Source of the DNA: Rhipicephalus microplus
Taxonomy: Eukaryota; Arthropoda; Arachnida; Ixodida; Ixodidae
Direction of reading: 5' to 3'
DNA: 64,000 nucleotides
NCBI RefSeq assembly: GCF_043290135.1
Contig: NC_134703.1
Coordinates: 110,384,005-110,448,004, forward strand
In this document: piece after piece, positions 55,032 to 64,000 of the stretch
Numbering within the stretch: the first letter of the stretch is position 1
Layout: each line of letters starts with the position of its first letter
Translations under genes and position numbers: made by a program
The notes under the pieces: model-generated
Seen by the model: the letters and a program-made list of their open reading frames with translations, nothing else
The model's database searches: none
What the model was told of the DNA's origin: nothing

Positions 55032-57192
55032 TTGAAAGTACTACAGTGGAATTGTAGGTCTTTGATTTCTGCTTCTACTGACTTACTTTGCCTAATTAAT
55101 CAGTTATATCCGGATATAATCCTATTACAAGAAACCTGGCTTAACCCCGTTAAGAATTATCATTTAAACAATTTTAGAGCATTTCGGTTAGACCGTCCAT
55201 CACTAGGAGGTGGTCTAATTATACTAGTCTCGAATAAATTTTGCCGCACAGCGAGCATAGCTTTTCAGCTTATGTCCACAGACTGTGAAATTTTGGCAAT
55301 AGACCTCTGTCTGCCAGGGCACCACCCTTTTTCACTTATAAACGCATATTTTCCAACGGGTTTGCATAATACTCAACAATTAGATACTGCCTTAGCTAAT
55401 TGCAAGAATGATTTCCTTCTGACTGGTGATTTCAACTCACATCATGTTTCATGGGGATTTCGAACAGATCTTTCTGGTACTCTTCTCTGGGATTGGATGA
55501 TTAATAAAAATCTTACCTGCCTAAATGATAGACAGCCTACATTTATTCGCGGACGGACACGATCGGTATTAGATCTCACGTTTTGCAGCCCAAATGTTTC
55601 AATAAAGTCTTGGAAAACAATTGATTTCTCTTCAAACAGTGACCATCTTCCTGTATACTTTGAAATCTCATGTGCTGTGAAATCTTTTGAAAGGGCAGAG
55701 AAAACATTGATCAATTACAAAAAATTTAAAGACTGCTTGCGTTCCAACATTAGGGCAGTGTCCAGTGGTCAAAATGAAGACCTCGGCAGAAATCTCTGTT
55801 CTGCTTTAAAAATCTCCAAGAACACTTCAGAATTTGTAATTGCTTCGTCGTCATCGAAAAGTGCCCGACCTAGTAAATGGTGGAATGATGAGTGCACACG
55901 AGATTATAGAAGAAGAAAATCTGCATGGAAAAGACTTATATGTAATCAGAGTCCAAAAAATTGGAAGGATTATCAGTTCATTGCGGCAACATTTAAACGC
56001 ACTGTATCGCGAGCGAAAGAGCAATATGAAGAAGAACATTTCGAATACCTGTCTAAATCAAATAACAAACGTGCTTTATTCAACTTCCTTCGTGGTAGGA
56101 AGAAGACCCCTATACCAGGAAACGTTGACTCAGTAGTTTACACCTCACAGGAACTACAGGAATCATTGAATCAGTTGGCTAAAGAATTAGAAAACAGGTT
56201 CTCAACGCATCTTCCTAATTCGGCTTACACAACAACCATCTACGACTACACAGAAATATCGACTTCCGAATTAAATCAGGCCATGGAAAGATTGCCAAAT
56301 GCAGCACCAGGCCCCGATGGAATAACAAATACAATGCTAAAAATACTTCACAGGGAATATCCGAATGATCTGTTAAGTCTCGTCAATTATTCCCTTAAAA
56401 GAGTATGGATCCCTCCTGAATGGAAGATTGCGAAAATTATACCATTGCTTAAGAAACAGGGGGCAGGCTATAATTTAGACAACATACGACCGATAGCCTT
56501 AACATCTAATGTAGTGAAACTTATTCAAAGGGTACTTCATGGTCGTATAATTAGGTTTATTAACGAGAAACAACTGTTGAGTTCTTCCCAAATTGGCTTT
56601 AGATCTGGATATTCCATATGGCATGCACATGTAGATCTGGAAAGTCGTATTCATATTGCCTGTCACAAAAAGCACTTTGCGGCTTTAGTAACGTTAGACA
56701 TATGTAAAGCATATGATAGTGTAGAGTATTCTATCTTGACTAATCAGTTATGGAGTCATGGACTTCCACCTTATATAGTAGCATGGGTGACGGAATTTTT
56801 AAGTAGAAGAGAATTCTATTGTTATCAAGGCGGTTTCTCTTCCTGTAAGCACAAGCAAACCCGAGGTGTACCTCAGGGGTCAGTACTTTCCCCGGTTTTA
56901 TTCAACATATTGCTTAGTACCATGCCCGTTCATCCAGATGTGAAAACCTATGTTTATGCCGATGACATTGCTTTTTTTTGCTATGGCACATGACTTCCAC
57001 TGTCTCTACACTATCTTGCAAGCATATCTTAATAAAATAGAACATTGGCTGGATGGATTGATGCTGAACCTGAATACCGGTAAATGTGCTATTCTCGTTT
57101 TTCCAATCAAAGATCCCGTTCACATATCTATTAATTACAAGCTTCAAGATATCCCACAAGTACAATCATTGAAATATCAACGAAATAGCTGA
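55032..57192 (+). pseudogene. LINE ORF2 (endonuclease-RT), frameshifted
   Basis: A 653-codon stretch to 56993. The endonuclease spans about residues 1-225 (VLQWNCRSLIS, LLQETWLNP, GDFNSHH, SDHLPV), and RT follows with NAAPGPDGITNTML, RPIALTSNVVK, GVPQGSVLSP and YADD at about 56958-56966. A T8 run right after YADD shifts the frame, and reading resumes in the next frame (56950-57192) with LNTGKCAILVF. No ATG is seen at the ORF2 start; the first codons follow ORF1 by about five bases. After 57175 the sequence jumps to the end of RNase H. Confidence 0.85.
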
Positions 57193-57595
57193 TTCTCTTG
57201 CGAAGGCATCCCTTTCGACACCAATTATTCCTATTTTCCCTAATACAGTATACATTACGGTGGCGCGATTTCGCACACTTAAAATCAGGCAAAATTTATC
57301 TGACCCTGCACTGACAGCTTCTCCAGAGTACAAACACTTGTTATTTCCCTGGCGCAGTGAACTGACTAATTCAAGGATGATGGAAGTAGTCATCACGAAA
57401 TTTCGTTGCCGCGTTACCTCCCTCAATTTTTACTTGCATAGATCAGGCATATTGAATTCCCCTATGTGCATTTACTGTAATCAAGAGGAAACGATCAGTC
57501 ATTTTTTTATTACATTGTCGCCGTTTCAATTTATTCAGGCAAAGCATACTAACACCACCTCTTCAAAGACTGGGCTTGCAACTATCACAACCTGA
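57178..57595 (+). pseudogene. LINE RNase H end and C-terminal knuckle
   Basis: NEIADSLAKASLS at 57178-57220 is the last RNase H motif, then FRCRVTSLNFYLHRSG and CIYCNQEETISHFF. It pairs line by line with 35834-36370 in the other copy of this family. Compared with that copy, roughly the RT thumb and most of RNase H are absent upstream. Sequence at 57596-57860 is the 3' UTR. Confidence 0.85.
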
Positions 57596-57883
57596 TCTGC
57601 TTTCATTTGGGACCTCTACACTGGGTTTCAGCCACAGGGATGTTTTATTCGCCGTTCAAGAATACATCACTGCGACTAAACGATTCTCTTGCTAAATTGC
57701 TGTCTCACTATTTTTCTTCTTTTTTTCTGCAAACTTGATACCGGTATTTCAAATCAAAATTAAGTTACAAAAAAAATTGTAGGCAATGCTGAAAGTTTAG
57801 GGCAAATTCACCTTATAATCGGCCAATCCCCATCTTTGGGTACGAGCCATTTGCACAAGGAAAACAACAACAACAACAACACT

Positions 57884-59216
57884 AACCGTGCTGGTGCGCA
57901 AATGTACACTACGAAGTGGGCTGTGCTCACAGCAGAGGAGCTAAGAGCCTATTTTGGACTGCTTCTGCTGATGAGCGTGTCACCACGACATCACTTTTAC
58001 CATTACTGGAGCCGCGATCCACTTTTCAACTCCGAAGAAATCGCCAAAGTGATGTCGTTCAAGCGTTTCCAGTACATCATGAGCTCCCTTCGTGTGAACG
58101 ATCACAGCAAAGAAAAGAAAAAGGGGAAGATGGTTACGATAGGCTTGGGAAACTGCGTCCCCTCATCAATAAGCTGAATAGGAGCTTTCAGAAGGAGTAT
58201 TTGCCATCATGTCATCAGGCCATTGATGAGAGCATGACTCCTTTCAAAGGAAAATCTTTCATGAAGCAGTACCTTCCAATGAAGCCCATAAAGCGTGGAT
58301 ATAAAGTTTGGTGTAGGGCAGACTCAAGGACAGGCTATTTACTACAATTTCAGGTATATGAAGAAAAGAATGCATCACGACCAGCCCACCAAAGCCTTGG
58401 CGAGCATGTCGTGCTTTCCCTCTCAGAGAATGTAAAGCCTCGAACGCAGCTGTTCTTTGATAATTACTTTACGTGCACCAGGCTGATGAAAATTCTCGCC
58501 GTGAGGGGCATCCATGCTGCAGGTACTGTCCGTACAAACAGGAAGGATTTGCCTGAGGAACTCAAACAAAGCAATAAGCTAAAGAAGTACCTGTGGCGCG
58601 CCAAAGGACAGGTCACAGCTTATCAATGGCACGACACCAAAGATGTCCACCTTTTGTCGAACTTTCATTATCCGACAGAAACTGTGGAAGTGTCACGAGA
58701 GCTTACCAATGGCTCTTCAGTGGCTGCAGTTTGCCCCAAAGCCGTGGCAGACTACAACCTGTGGATGGGAGCGGTTGACAGGTTTGACCTAAAGCGAAAT
58801 TCCTACACTGTTGACAGACATTCCAAGAAGTCTTGGTACCGCATCTTTTATTTCCTCTTTGACGCCTCTGTTGTCAACGCGTTCATACAGCACAGCGCCA
58901 ATACTGACATAAGCTACTTGTGGTTTCGTCTTGTCCTGGGATGACAACTGACGAATGGACGTACTTTTGAGGCATTACGCCAGAACTGCGCCATACCGAA
59001 AAAACAAGCAAGGACAGAAGAAGGGACAGAAGATGGTTGGAATCTCGGATGAAATCAGATTCACCGGAAATGACCACAATCCGAAAGAAGGAGCCTCATG
59101 GAGAAGGTGCAGGTGGTGCTCAAAAGCTGGAAATGAGGTCCGCACAAAGTTCACATGTGGCACTTTCAAAGTGCCCCTCTGTCCCACTTGTTTTGGTGCC
59201 TTTCACTCTAAGTAGG
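57884..59216 (+). pseudogene. piggyBac transposase, main domain
   Basis: Begins at NRAGAQMYTTKWAVLTAEEL, directly after the LINE. The DDE_Tnp_1_7-type domain holds the three catalytic aspartates in DESMTPFKGK, FFDNYFTC and GAVDRFDLK. A cysteine-rich C-terminal finger follows (CRWCSKAGNE, CPTCFGAFHSK). The product would cut and paste at TTAA. Frame is lost near 58124 and again near 58940, and the N-terminus is detached, so this copy cannot make a whole enzyme. Confidence 0.9.
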
Positions 59217-59449
59217 CACGCAAGTGAAATCGGGAAGTTACCTAAATGGGACAATGGGACAGTGTTGTCCCACTTTTGAACAGCCACTGAATACACCAAT
59301 GGGACATATACGCCCCCCTTTTTTCTAATAAACTAACCATGCTATCAACCTCAAATCTTTTGCATATCATTTCTAGCGTGTTCAAAAGCTCAAAAAAGCA
59401 AAAAATAAATTACGGTTGTCTTGGAAAATATAGGGGAACTCACAAAGGG

Positions 59450-59453
59450 TTAA
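59450..59453. repeat. TTAA target site, right
   Basis: Right-hand duplication. The gypsy RT frame resumes at once with LTRITRNN. Confidence 0.9.
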
Positions 59454-61080
59454 CACGCATAACAAGAAACAATGTTCCATTTTTGTGGGACGAAGGGGAA
59501 CAAGCAGCACTGGACGATCTACGACAGCACCTGCAGACACCACCTGGGCTTGCTCACTTTGACGAGGACGCTTCTACCATGATTCACACCGATGCCAGCA
59601 ACGTAGGTTTAGGCACTGTACTCGTCCAGTGGCAAGAATAAGCCGAGCGAGTGATCGCATATGCAAGTAGGACGCTCTCCCGCGCCGAGTCCCGTTATTC
59701 CACAACGAAAAAGGAATGTCTCGCTGTAGTAAGGGCAGTTATGAAGTTTTGACCATACATCTACTGCTATCCCTTACACTTAGTCAGCGACCACCACTCC
59801 CTTTGAGGGCTGACCAACTCGAAGGACCCATCTGGTCGGCTAGCACGCTGGAGCTTACGCCTTCAAGAATTCAATATGGTGGTCATCTATAAGTTGGGAC
59901 GGCAGCACTCCAATGCTGATTGCTTATCCAGGTCACCTATAAAGAAAGGCGTTGTCCCAGAAGAGGATAACATGGCGTTTTTAGGAGTGGTCGACGCGGT
60001 CACCATTTCATCTAAGCAGAAAGAATACAGCGAGTTGCTTCCTCTTATTAATTTTCCTGATGGCCAGTCTACAAGTGTACCCAAGATATTTGAAAGGAGC
60101 CTGGCATCATTCTGCTTGCGCAGTGGTGTCCTATATCTGAAGAACTTTTCCTGCAGCGAAAGCGCCCACTCACTTGTCATCCCGACATTCATTCGGGATG
60201 AGATCCTGAGCGCCTGCCATGATGAGCCAACCTCCGGCCACCTCGGACACATGCGCACATTGGCCAGAATCCAACAGAAGTACTGCTGGCCGTAGCTTCC
60301 AGGAACTGTAATGCATTACTTCCGCACATGCCTCAATTGGTAACGACGAAAATCGCCACCTTTAAAATCAGCCGGATTGTTGCAACCTGTTCAAGTGCCT
60401 ACTGTGCCTTTTGCACACATTGGAATAGACCTCCTTGGTCCATTTCCGACTTCGCATACTAGAAACAAGTGGGGAATTGTTGCTACCGACTATCTTACTC
60501 GCTACGCAGAAACAAAGGCTTTATTAAACGGAAACGCATTAGATATGGCCCGATTTTTCATTGAAAACATCATTCTGAGGCATGGTGCTCCTAGGATTAT
60601 AATAACGGGCAGAGGTACTGCTTTCGCAGCCATGCTCCTTAAGTAAGTGCTTGAGCTCAGTACAACAGTGCATCGAAAAACTACCTCCTACCACCCACAA
60701 ACCAACGGCGTAACAGAACGCCTCAACTAGACAATTGCTGATATGCTCAGTATGCACATCGACGTGGAGCATAAAAATTGGGACGACGTTCTACCATACG
60801 TGATGTTTGCCTATAATACGGCACAGCAGAAAACTACCCGAAGCACGCCATTTATTCCTCTTTATGGTCGTAAAGTGACGACAATGCTTGATGCCATGTT
60901 GCTCCACGGCAGCAGAGTTGCGACGCACAACGTTATAACCTGCGACACCAATACGTCAGTTATCCACAAGGCGAGAAAGTGTGGGTCTGGAGCCCTATCC
61001 GCCGACACGGCCTTTCTGAAAAGTTACTGAAGAAGTAATTTGGTCCCTACAATGTTGTACGGCGCCTAAGTGACGTGAAC
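59454..61080 (+). pseudogene. RT end, RNase H and integrase remnant
   Basis: Continues the interrupted pol. 59454-59640 has the RT connection and RNase H start (MIHTDASNVGLGTVLVQ), with a TAA soon after. 59640-59870 has decayed RNase H ([29 protein letters not shown]). 59876-60295 has the linker and integrase finger histidines (LACHDEPTSGHLG), then 60377-60646 has GIDLLGPFPTSHT and TGRGTAFAAM, where the second catalytic aspartate is replaced by glycine. 60743-61030 ends the core. It is broken by the MITE at 61083 within the GPY module. Confidence 0.88.
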
Positions 61081-61082
61081 TA

Positions 61083-61969
61083 CACTCTTGAAAAAAAAAA
61101 GGTTGTAGTACTTACTAAGTTCGGTTTACTAACTGCTTCTCAGATATGTTACTAACCGGGTATAGTAAGGGGGGTTAGTAATGGGAAGGTTAGTAACCGT
61201 TAATATCTCCACCGTTACTAACGCCGTTAGTAATGGTTATAACGTAGGCAGTAAAGGTTGCTAACAAAAAAAAACAATGTACCACGCGCGATCATCTTTC
61301 CTTATAAACCACCCGCTTTATAACAGTCCTATTCGCGAGCATAAATATTTCGATATATTACTGAGCAATAACGCACATTATGTCATAAAGGAGAACAGCA
61401 CATATACACAAGTCCATGCGGATAACTGAGTTCCTTAGGTTTCAAGTGTATTTATAGCCCTAACATTGGAGAGCGCAGCTGGTGCCGGTGAGTGACTATG
61501 CTGTAGGAAGTATAATACAAGTAAGGCGCCTTTATTTGTGCAACGTACAGTTTTTTAGGTGAGTGAGGTAACGTAGTGTAGGACTTTTAATCAAGCCTGT
61601 TAACAGAACAATCATTTATGTCTATTTTGCATATTATTACTTCAACGTGGCGTAATATTCAAGACATAACACTAGGTAATAATCTTGAACATATTGCCTC
61701 AATGAACATGAATACTTCCCCATGCTGCTAAATAGGTTGTTAGACACCCGTAGTAATATTCTGTAAAGTTTGTTTAACAAATTTATTAAATACGTGCATG
61801 ACCAAAAGTTACTATCAGTGCGCAAAACTTAGTAACCATCGCAACCTTCAAGCGTTTGCTAATGTGGGTAGTGAAATGTTGGTAATGGCCCTAGAAGGTT
61901 AGTAACTGCTGCTGTTACTAACATTTTGCTCGTGGTTACTAGCTTTTTACGAACTTATTTTTAAGAATG
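61083..61969. mobile_element. MITE with TA duplication and GTTAGTAA motifs
   Basis: 887 bp between TA at 61081-61082 and 61970-61971. The ends read CACTCTTGAAAA and, on the other strand, CATTCTTAAAAA. Subterminal regions hold many copies of GTTAGTAA and its complement TTACTAAC: at least seven at 61105-61230 and several at 61825-61935. No coding frame. Removing it restores the integrase reading frame. Confidence 0.85.
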
Positions 61970-61971
61970 TA

Positions 61972-62142
61972 TGAAGTCATCCCTGACAGTTACTCGCGAA
62001 CTCGCCAGCAGAAATCAGAAATCGGGCACGTTGTGCGGATGAAGCCATATTGCAGTCAGCCAGTGGCATAATACGTCAACTACATACACCGCGTATTTTG
62101 CAGTAGAGCATCGGGATGATGCTCTTCCTGGAGGGAGGCAAA
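61972..62142 (+). pseudogene. Integrase end and 3' end of gypsy element
   Basis: Frame resumes with EVIPDSYSRTRQQKSEIGHVV, then RMKPYC, ending pol. A polypurine tract reading CTGGAGGGAGGCAAA precedes the 3' LTR at 62143. Confidence 0.75.
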
Positions 62143-62283
62143 TGCCAAATTCAACCTGCAGAAAAGAGCTCGCGCAGCAAGAAATAAAGACGAAGTTCTT
62201 GCCCGGTCTTCATTACGAGCGCCTTGTATGTAATTAAAGTGAGCTCTTCTATATCCAACTTCTGGTGTGCCTGCGCCGTGACA
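62143..62283 (+). repeat. 3' LTR of nest gypsy element
   Basis: 141 bp, TGCCAAATTC...GTGACA. Matches 49431-49571 with scattered differences. Confidence 0.85.
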
Positions 62284-62334
62284 ATGTGGTGATTTTGGGA
62301 CGGCAAACCCCACGTATCAATAAACCAATTATTC
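62284..62334 (+). mobile_element. Ruka SINE, 3' end (outermost layer)
   Basis: ATGTGGTGATTTTGGGACGG to CACGTATCAATAAACCAATT, the 3' tail of the SINE whose head is at 49228-49430. Confidence 0.85.
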
Positions 62335-62425
62335 AAAACAGAAAATATAGCAAGCAATGGTTTTTGAAGGTTGGCATCCTCTGTGTAAAGCTTCACCGAG
62401 GCTGCTTGCAGGCTGGGCTTGATAT

Positions 62426-62960
62426 TGTTATGTCACAAGCATGGTCCTCGTTCGAGAGCGCTTGTTCCCACGAGAACCAGCGCAGTTCCAGTGAACTCCC
62501 CCCCCCCCTCCCTCCCAGCGCTACCTTCCACGCAGACGGCGGCGAGTCCCCGTTCTGTTCCGGAGAAAACATCGTTTCCTCCACCGAGCCACCTTGCAGT
62601 TCCGGGTATGGCTGCGTCTCCTCCACCGAGCCCCGAGAACTGGTCTTAGAGAATGGACCAAAGACGTTATTTAAGGCCGTGCCGTCCCCATGTTTGAGAG
62701 GATTTTGCCCCAGCTGACTTCGTCGAGCTGGCAGGCTCTGTAAAAACGGTAACCTGCTAAAGTAAACGTTCCTACGTGTTGCTGTTCTCAAAACTGATTG
62801 CCACCCTATTCCGCCTCTGGGCGAAGGCTTTAGTGAAATCTGTTTGACTACTCACCGCTCTCGGCTACCGCTTCCATCGCAACAAACAGGAAATCCTAAC
62901 AGTGGTTGTAGACGTGAATGCCATCACACCCACATTCATAACAGTGGTGGCAGCGGTGGG
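62426..62960 (+). repeat. Possible LTR fragment with primer-site-like end
   Basis: Starts TGTTATGTCAC, includes TGCTAAAGTAAACGTTC, and near 62940 reads CATAACAG TGGTGGCAGCGGTGGGAT, which looks like an LTR end followed by a gypsy primer site. A roughly 36-bp imperfect duplication occupies 62890-62975. No second LTR or coding sequence is nearby. Confidence 0.3.
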
Positions 62961-62981
62961 ATGCCACCACACTTCTTAACA

Positions 62982-63900
62982 ATATGCAGAAGCTATATGT
63001 CACGCCAGATCTCACCACTAGAGTGCCGTCTTGCATGGCCGAGCTATAAGCTTGAGGTTGGTATGAGTTGCGAGAATTCTGTTTGACACGAATAGCATAA
63101 GAGTGCGAAAGGTGTCGACAGAGTCCGTTAACCACCGCACGAAGGAACAGCGTGCTCGGGCGCTGCCGACGCGACTTTACGCAGTCCGAGAAGGTTTTGG
63201 TAGGCATTGGTTTGAATTATACGCATGTCTATTTTACAGCGAAAGCTGGTATGAGATCACGACTCGGGTCACGCGCGCTTGTCTACCGCCTCCGCCGCTG
63301 CCGACGTCGCTGGTGTCTGTAACCACATCACGCGAAATTAGAAAAAAAGGCCCCGTATCTGGACGTAATCTGCAAATGTCATCGAAAGACAACAGTCTTG
63401 CGTGTGGAGAGTGAACACAACATTTATTTTATGCTCTGCGCGAGAAAATTGGTGAATGGTATTCCGGAGGCGCTGCGTTAGAGTGCCTAGAGCAGGCAGC
63501 GAAGGCGAACGAGCGCATCAAGTGACGTCACGCGTGAGACATGAGCGCCACCTGGCTGTTCCTTTTGGAAAACAAAGCGCGTGGCCGTGTGCGCCCGTCT
63601 GAGAGGTGATAAGGTGTAGAACGCGAGGCGCCGGGTAGGTACCACCAGCTCATCTTAGCAAAGCGTTGAAACCACTCCCTGTTCCGTGCAAGCGTTGCAT
63701 GGTAAGCGCAGCGTGATAAGCGCTACTGTGCTTAAAATTACTGCATATGCAGAATATATGCGTGTTGTTGTGGTACCCCAGACATGTGCAATAATTGATT
63801 TTTAATTGACAAGCATGAACGCTCAACCTTGAGCAACATTGGTGGTCGCTGCAGATGGGGTCGGCCGTTTCAAGTACCCAATGCCGGTAAGAGTGGACAA
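62982..63900. other. No supportable feature
   Basis: Moderately GC-rich unclassified sequence without a convincing reading frame. Confidence 0.5.
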
Positions 63901-63910
63901 ACGGACAATT

Positions 63911-63912
63911 GT

Positions 63913-63993
<81 letters not shown>
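63911..63993 (+). repeat. GACA microsatellite
   Basis: About 20 uninterrupted CAGA/GACA units close to the window end. Confidence 0.95.
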
Positions 63994-63994
<1 letters not shown>

Positions 63995-64000
63995 CAAATT

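Larger units (their letters stand above)
53519..57878 (+). mobile_element. I-like LINE, internally deleted (innermost layer)
   Basis: 4360 bp between ACACT copies at 53514-53518 and 57879-57883, ending GGGTACGAGCCAT and an AAC repeat. It has a 5' UTR, ORF1 and ORF2. ORF2 lacks the RT thumb and most of RNase H through a deletion near 57178. It is the same family as the LINE at 35541-43245. Removing it reconnects the piggyBac transposase. Confidence 0.88.
52645..59449 (+). mobile_element. piggyBac-type DNA transposon, split by a LINE
   Basis: Ends CCCTTTGAG at left and CACAAAGGG at right between TTAA duplications. Without the inner LINE and its duplication it is about 2.44 kb, a usual piggyBac size. 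It carries a frameshifted transposase. Near each end lies a palindrome of the form GGGACA...GTCCC (52660-52676 and 59250-59272). Confidence 0.92.
49431..62283 (+). mobile_element. Decayed Ty3/gypsy element, host of nested insertions
   Basis: Two 141-bp LTRs (TGCC...GTGACA) bound an element inserted in a Ruka SINE, with flanks ATAT (49427-49430) and ATGT (62284-62287). After removing the piggyBac nest and the MITE it would be about 5.2 kb, close to the intact element at 9845-15323, which it resembles in protein sequence. All genes contain stops. The order is gag, protease, RT, RNase H, integrase. Confidence 0.9.

Noticed and set aside
63650..63997. VCLSVCLSV-repeat frame on the minus strand at the window end
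   Set aside because: Translation of the GACA microsatellite.

Overview
The window reads as repeat-rich nuclear DNA of a hard (ixodid) tick, probably a metastriate such as Rhipicephalus or a relative. The main clue is at least six copies or pieces of a tRNA-derived SINE that matches the Ruka family of ixodid ticks. Supporting clues are abundant Ty3/gypsy elements, I-like and RTE-like LINEs and GATA/TATC microsatellites. I found no host protein-coding gene, tRNA, rRNA, CRISPR or bacterial feature that I could defend. Essentially all recognisable coding sequence belongs to transposable elements.

Layout. (1) 430-6459: eroded LTR retrotransposon whose integrase lies before the reverse transcriptase (Gmr1-like order), hit by three Ruka SINEs. 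(2) 8701-9480, 28540-29320 and 45022-46003: three copies of one unnamed repeat with an internal minisatellite. (3) 9845-15323, minus: an apparently intact Ty3/gypsy element (gag, pol, LTRs identical by eye, ATAT target duplication). (4) 18017-23008, minus: a related but frameshifted gypsy element. (5) 24535-26510, minus: a 5'-truncated RTE-like LINE with an 11-bp target duplication, split by a TA-flanked inverted-repeat element at 25011-25869. (6) 26947-27362: a dimeric Ruka SINE with a 16-bp target duplication. (7) 30985-32237: a ~145-bp tandem repeat carrying a 381-bp MITE, then a GATA array. (8) 32327-34071: a LINE with a 5' inversion flanked by an exact 11-bp duplication (twin priming). 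(9) 35541-43245, minus: a LINE split by a complete Gmr1-like element (36379-42514) with 771-bp LTRs, an ACCGG duplication and one 1434-codon gag-PR-IN-RT-RNase H frame. (10) 43256-46330: polypyrimidine tract, TATC-array repeat, SINE-like sequence. (11) 47041-48480, minus: an old L1/Tx1-like LINE. (12) 49219-62343: a nest in which a Ruka SINE is split by a gypsy element, that by a piggyBac element, and that by a LINE; a TA-flanked MITE also sits in the gypsy element. (13) 62344-64000: little beyond a possible LTR fragment and a GACA array.

The genes do not form a host pathway; they are the replication genes of separate mobile elements. Two look young and possibly competent: the gypsy element at 9845-15323 and the Gmr1-like element at 36379-42514, each with open reading frames and matching LTRs. 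The rest are relics whose nesting gives a relative insertion order. Similarity calls rest on motifs read by eye; no database search or alignment program was run.
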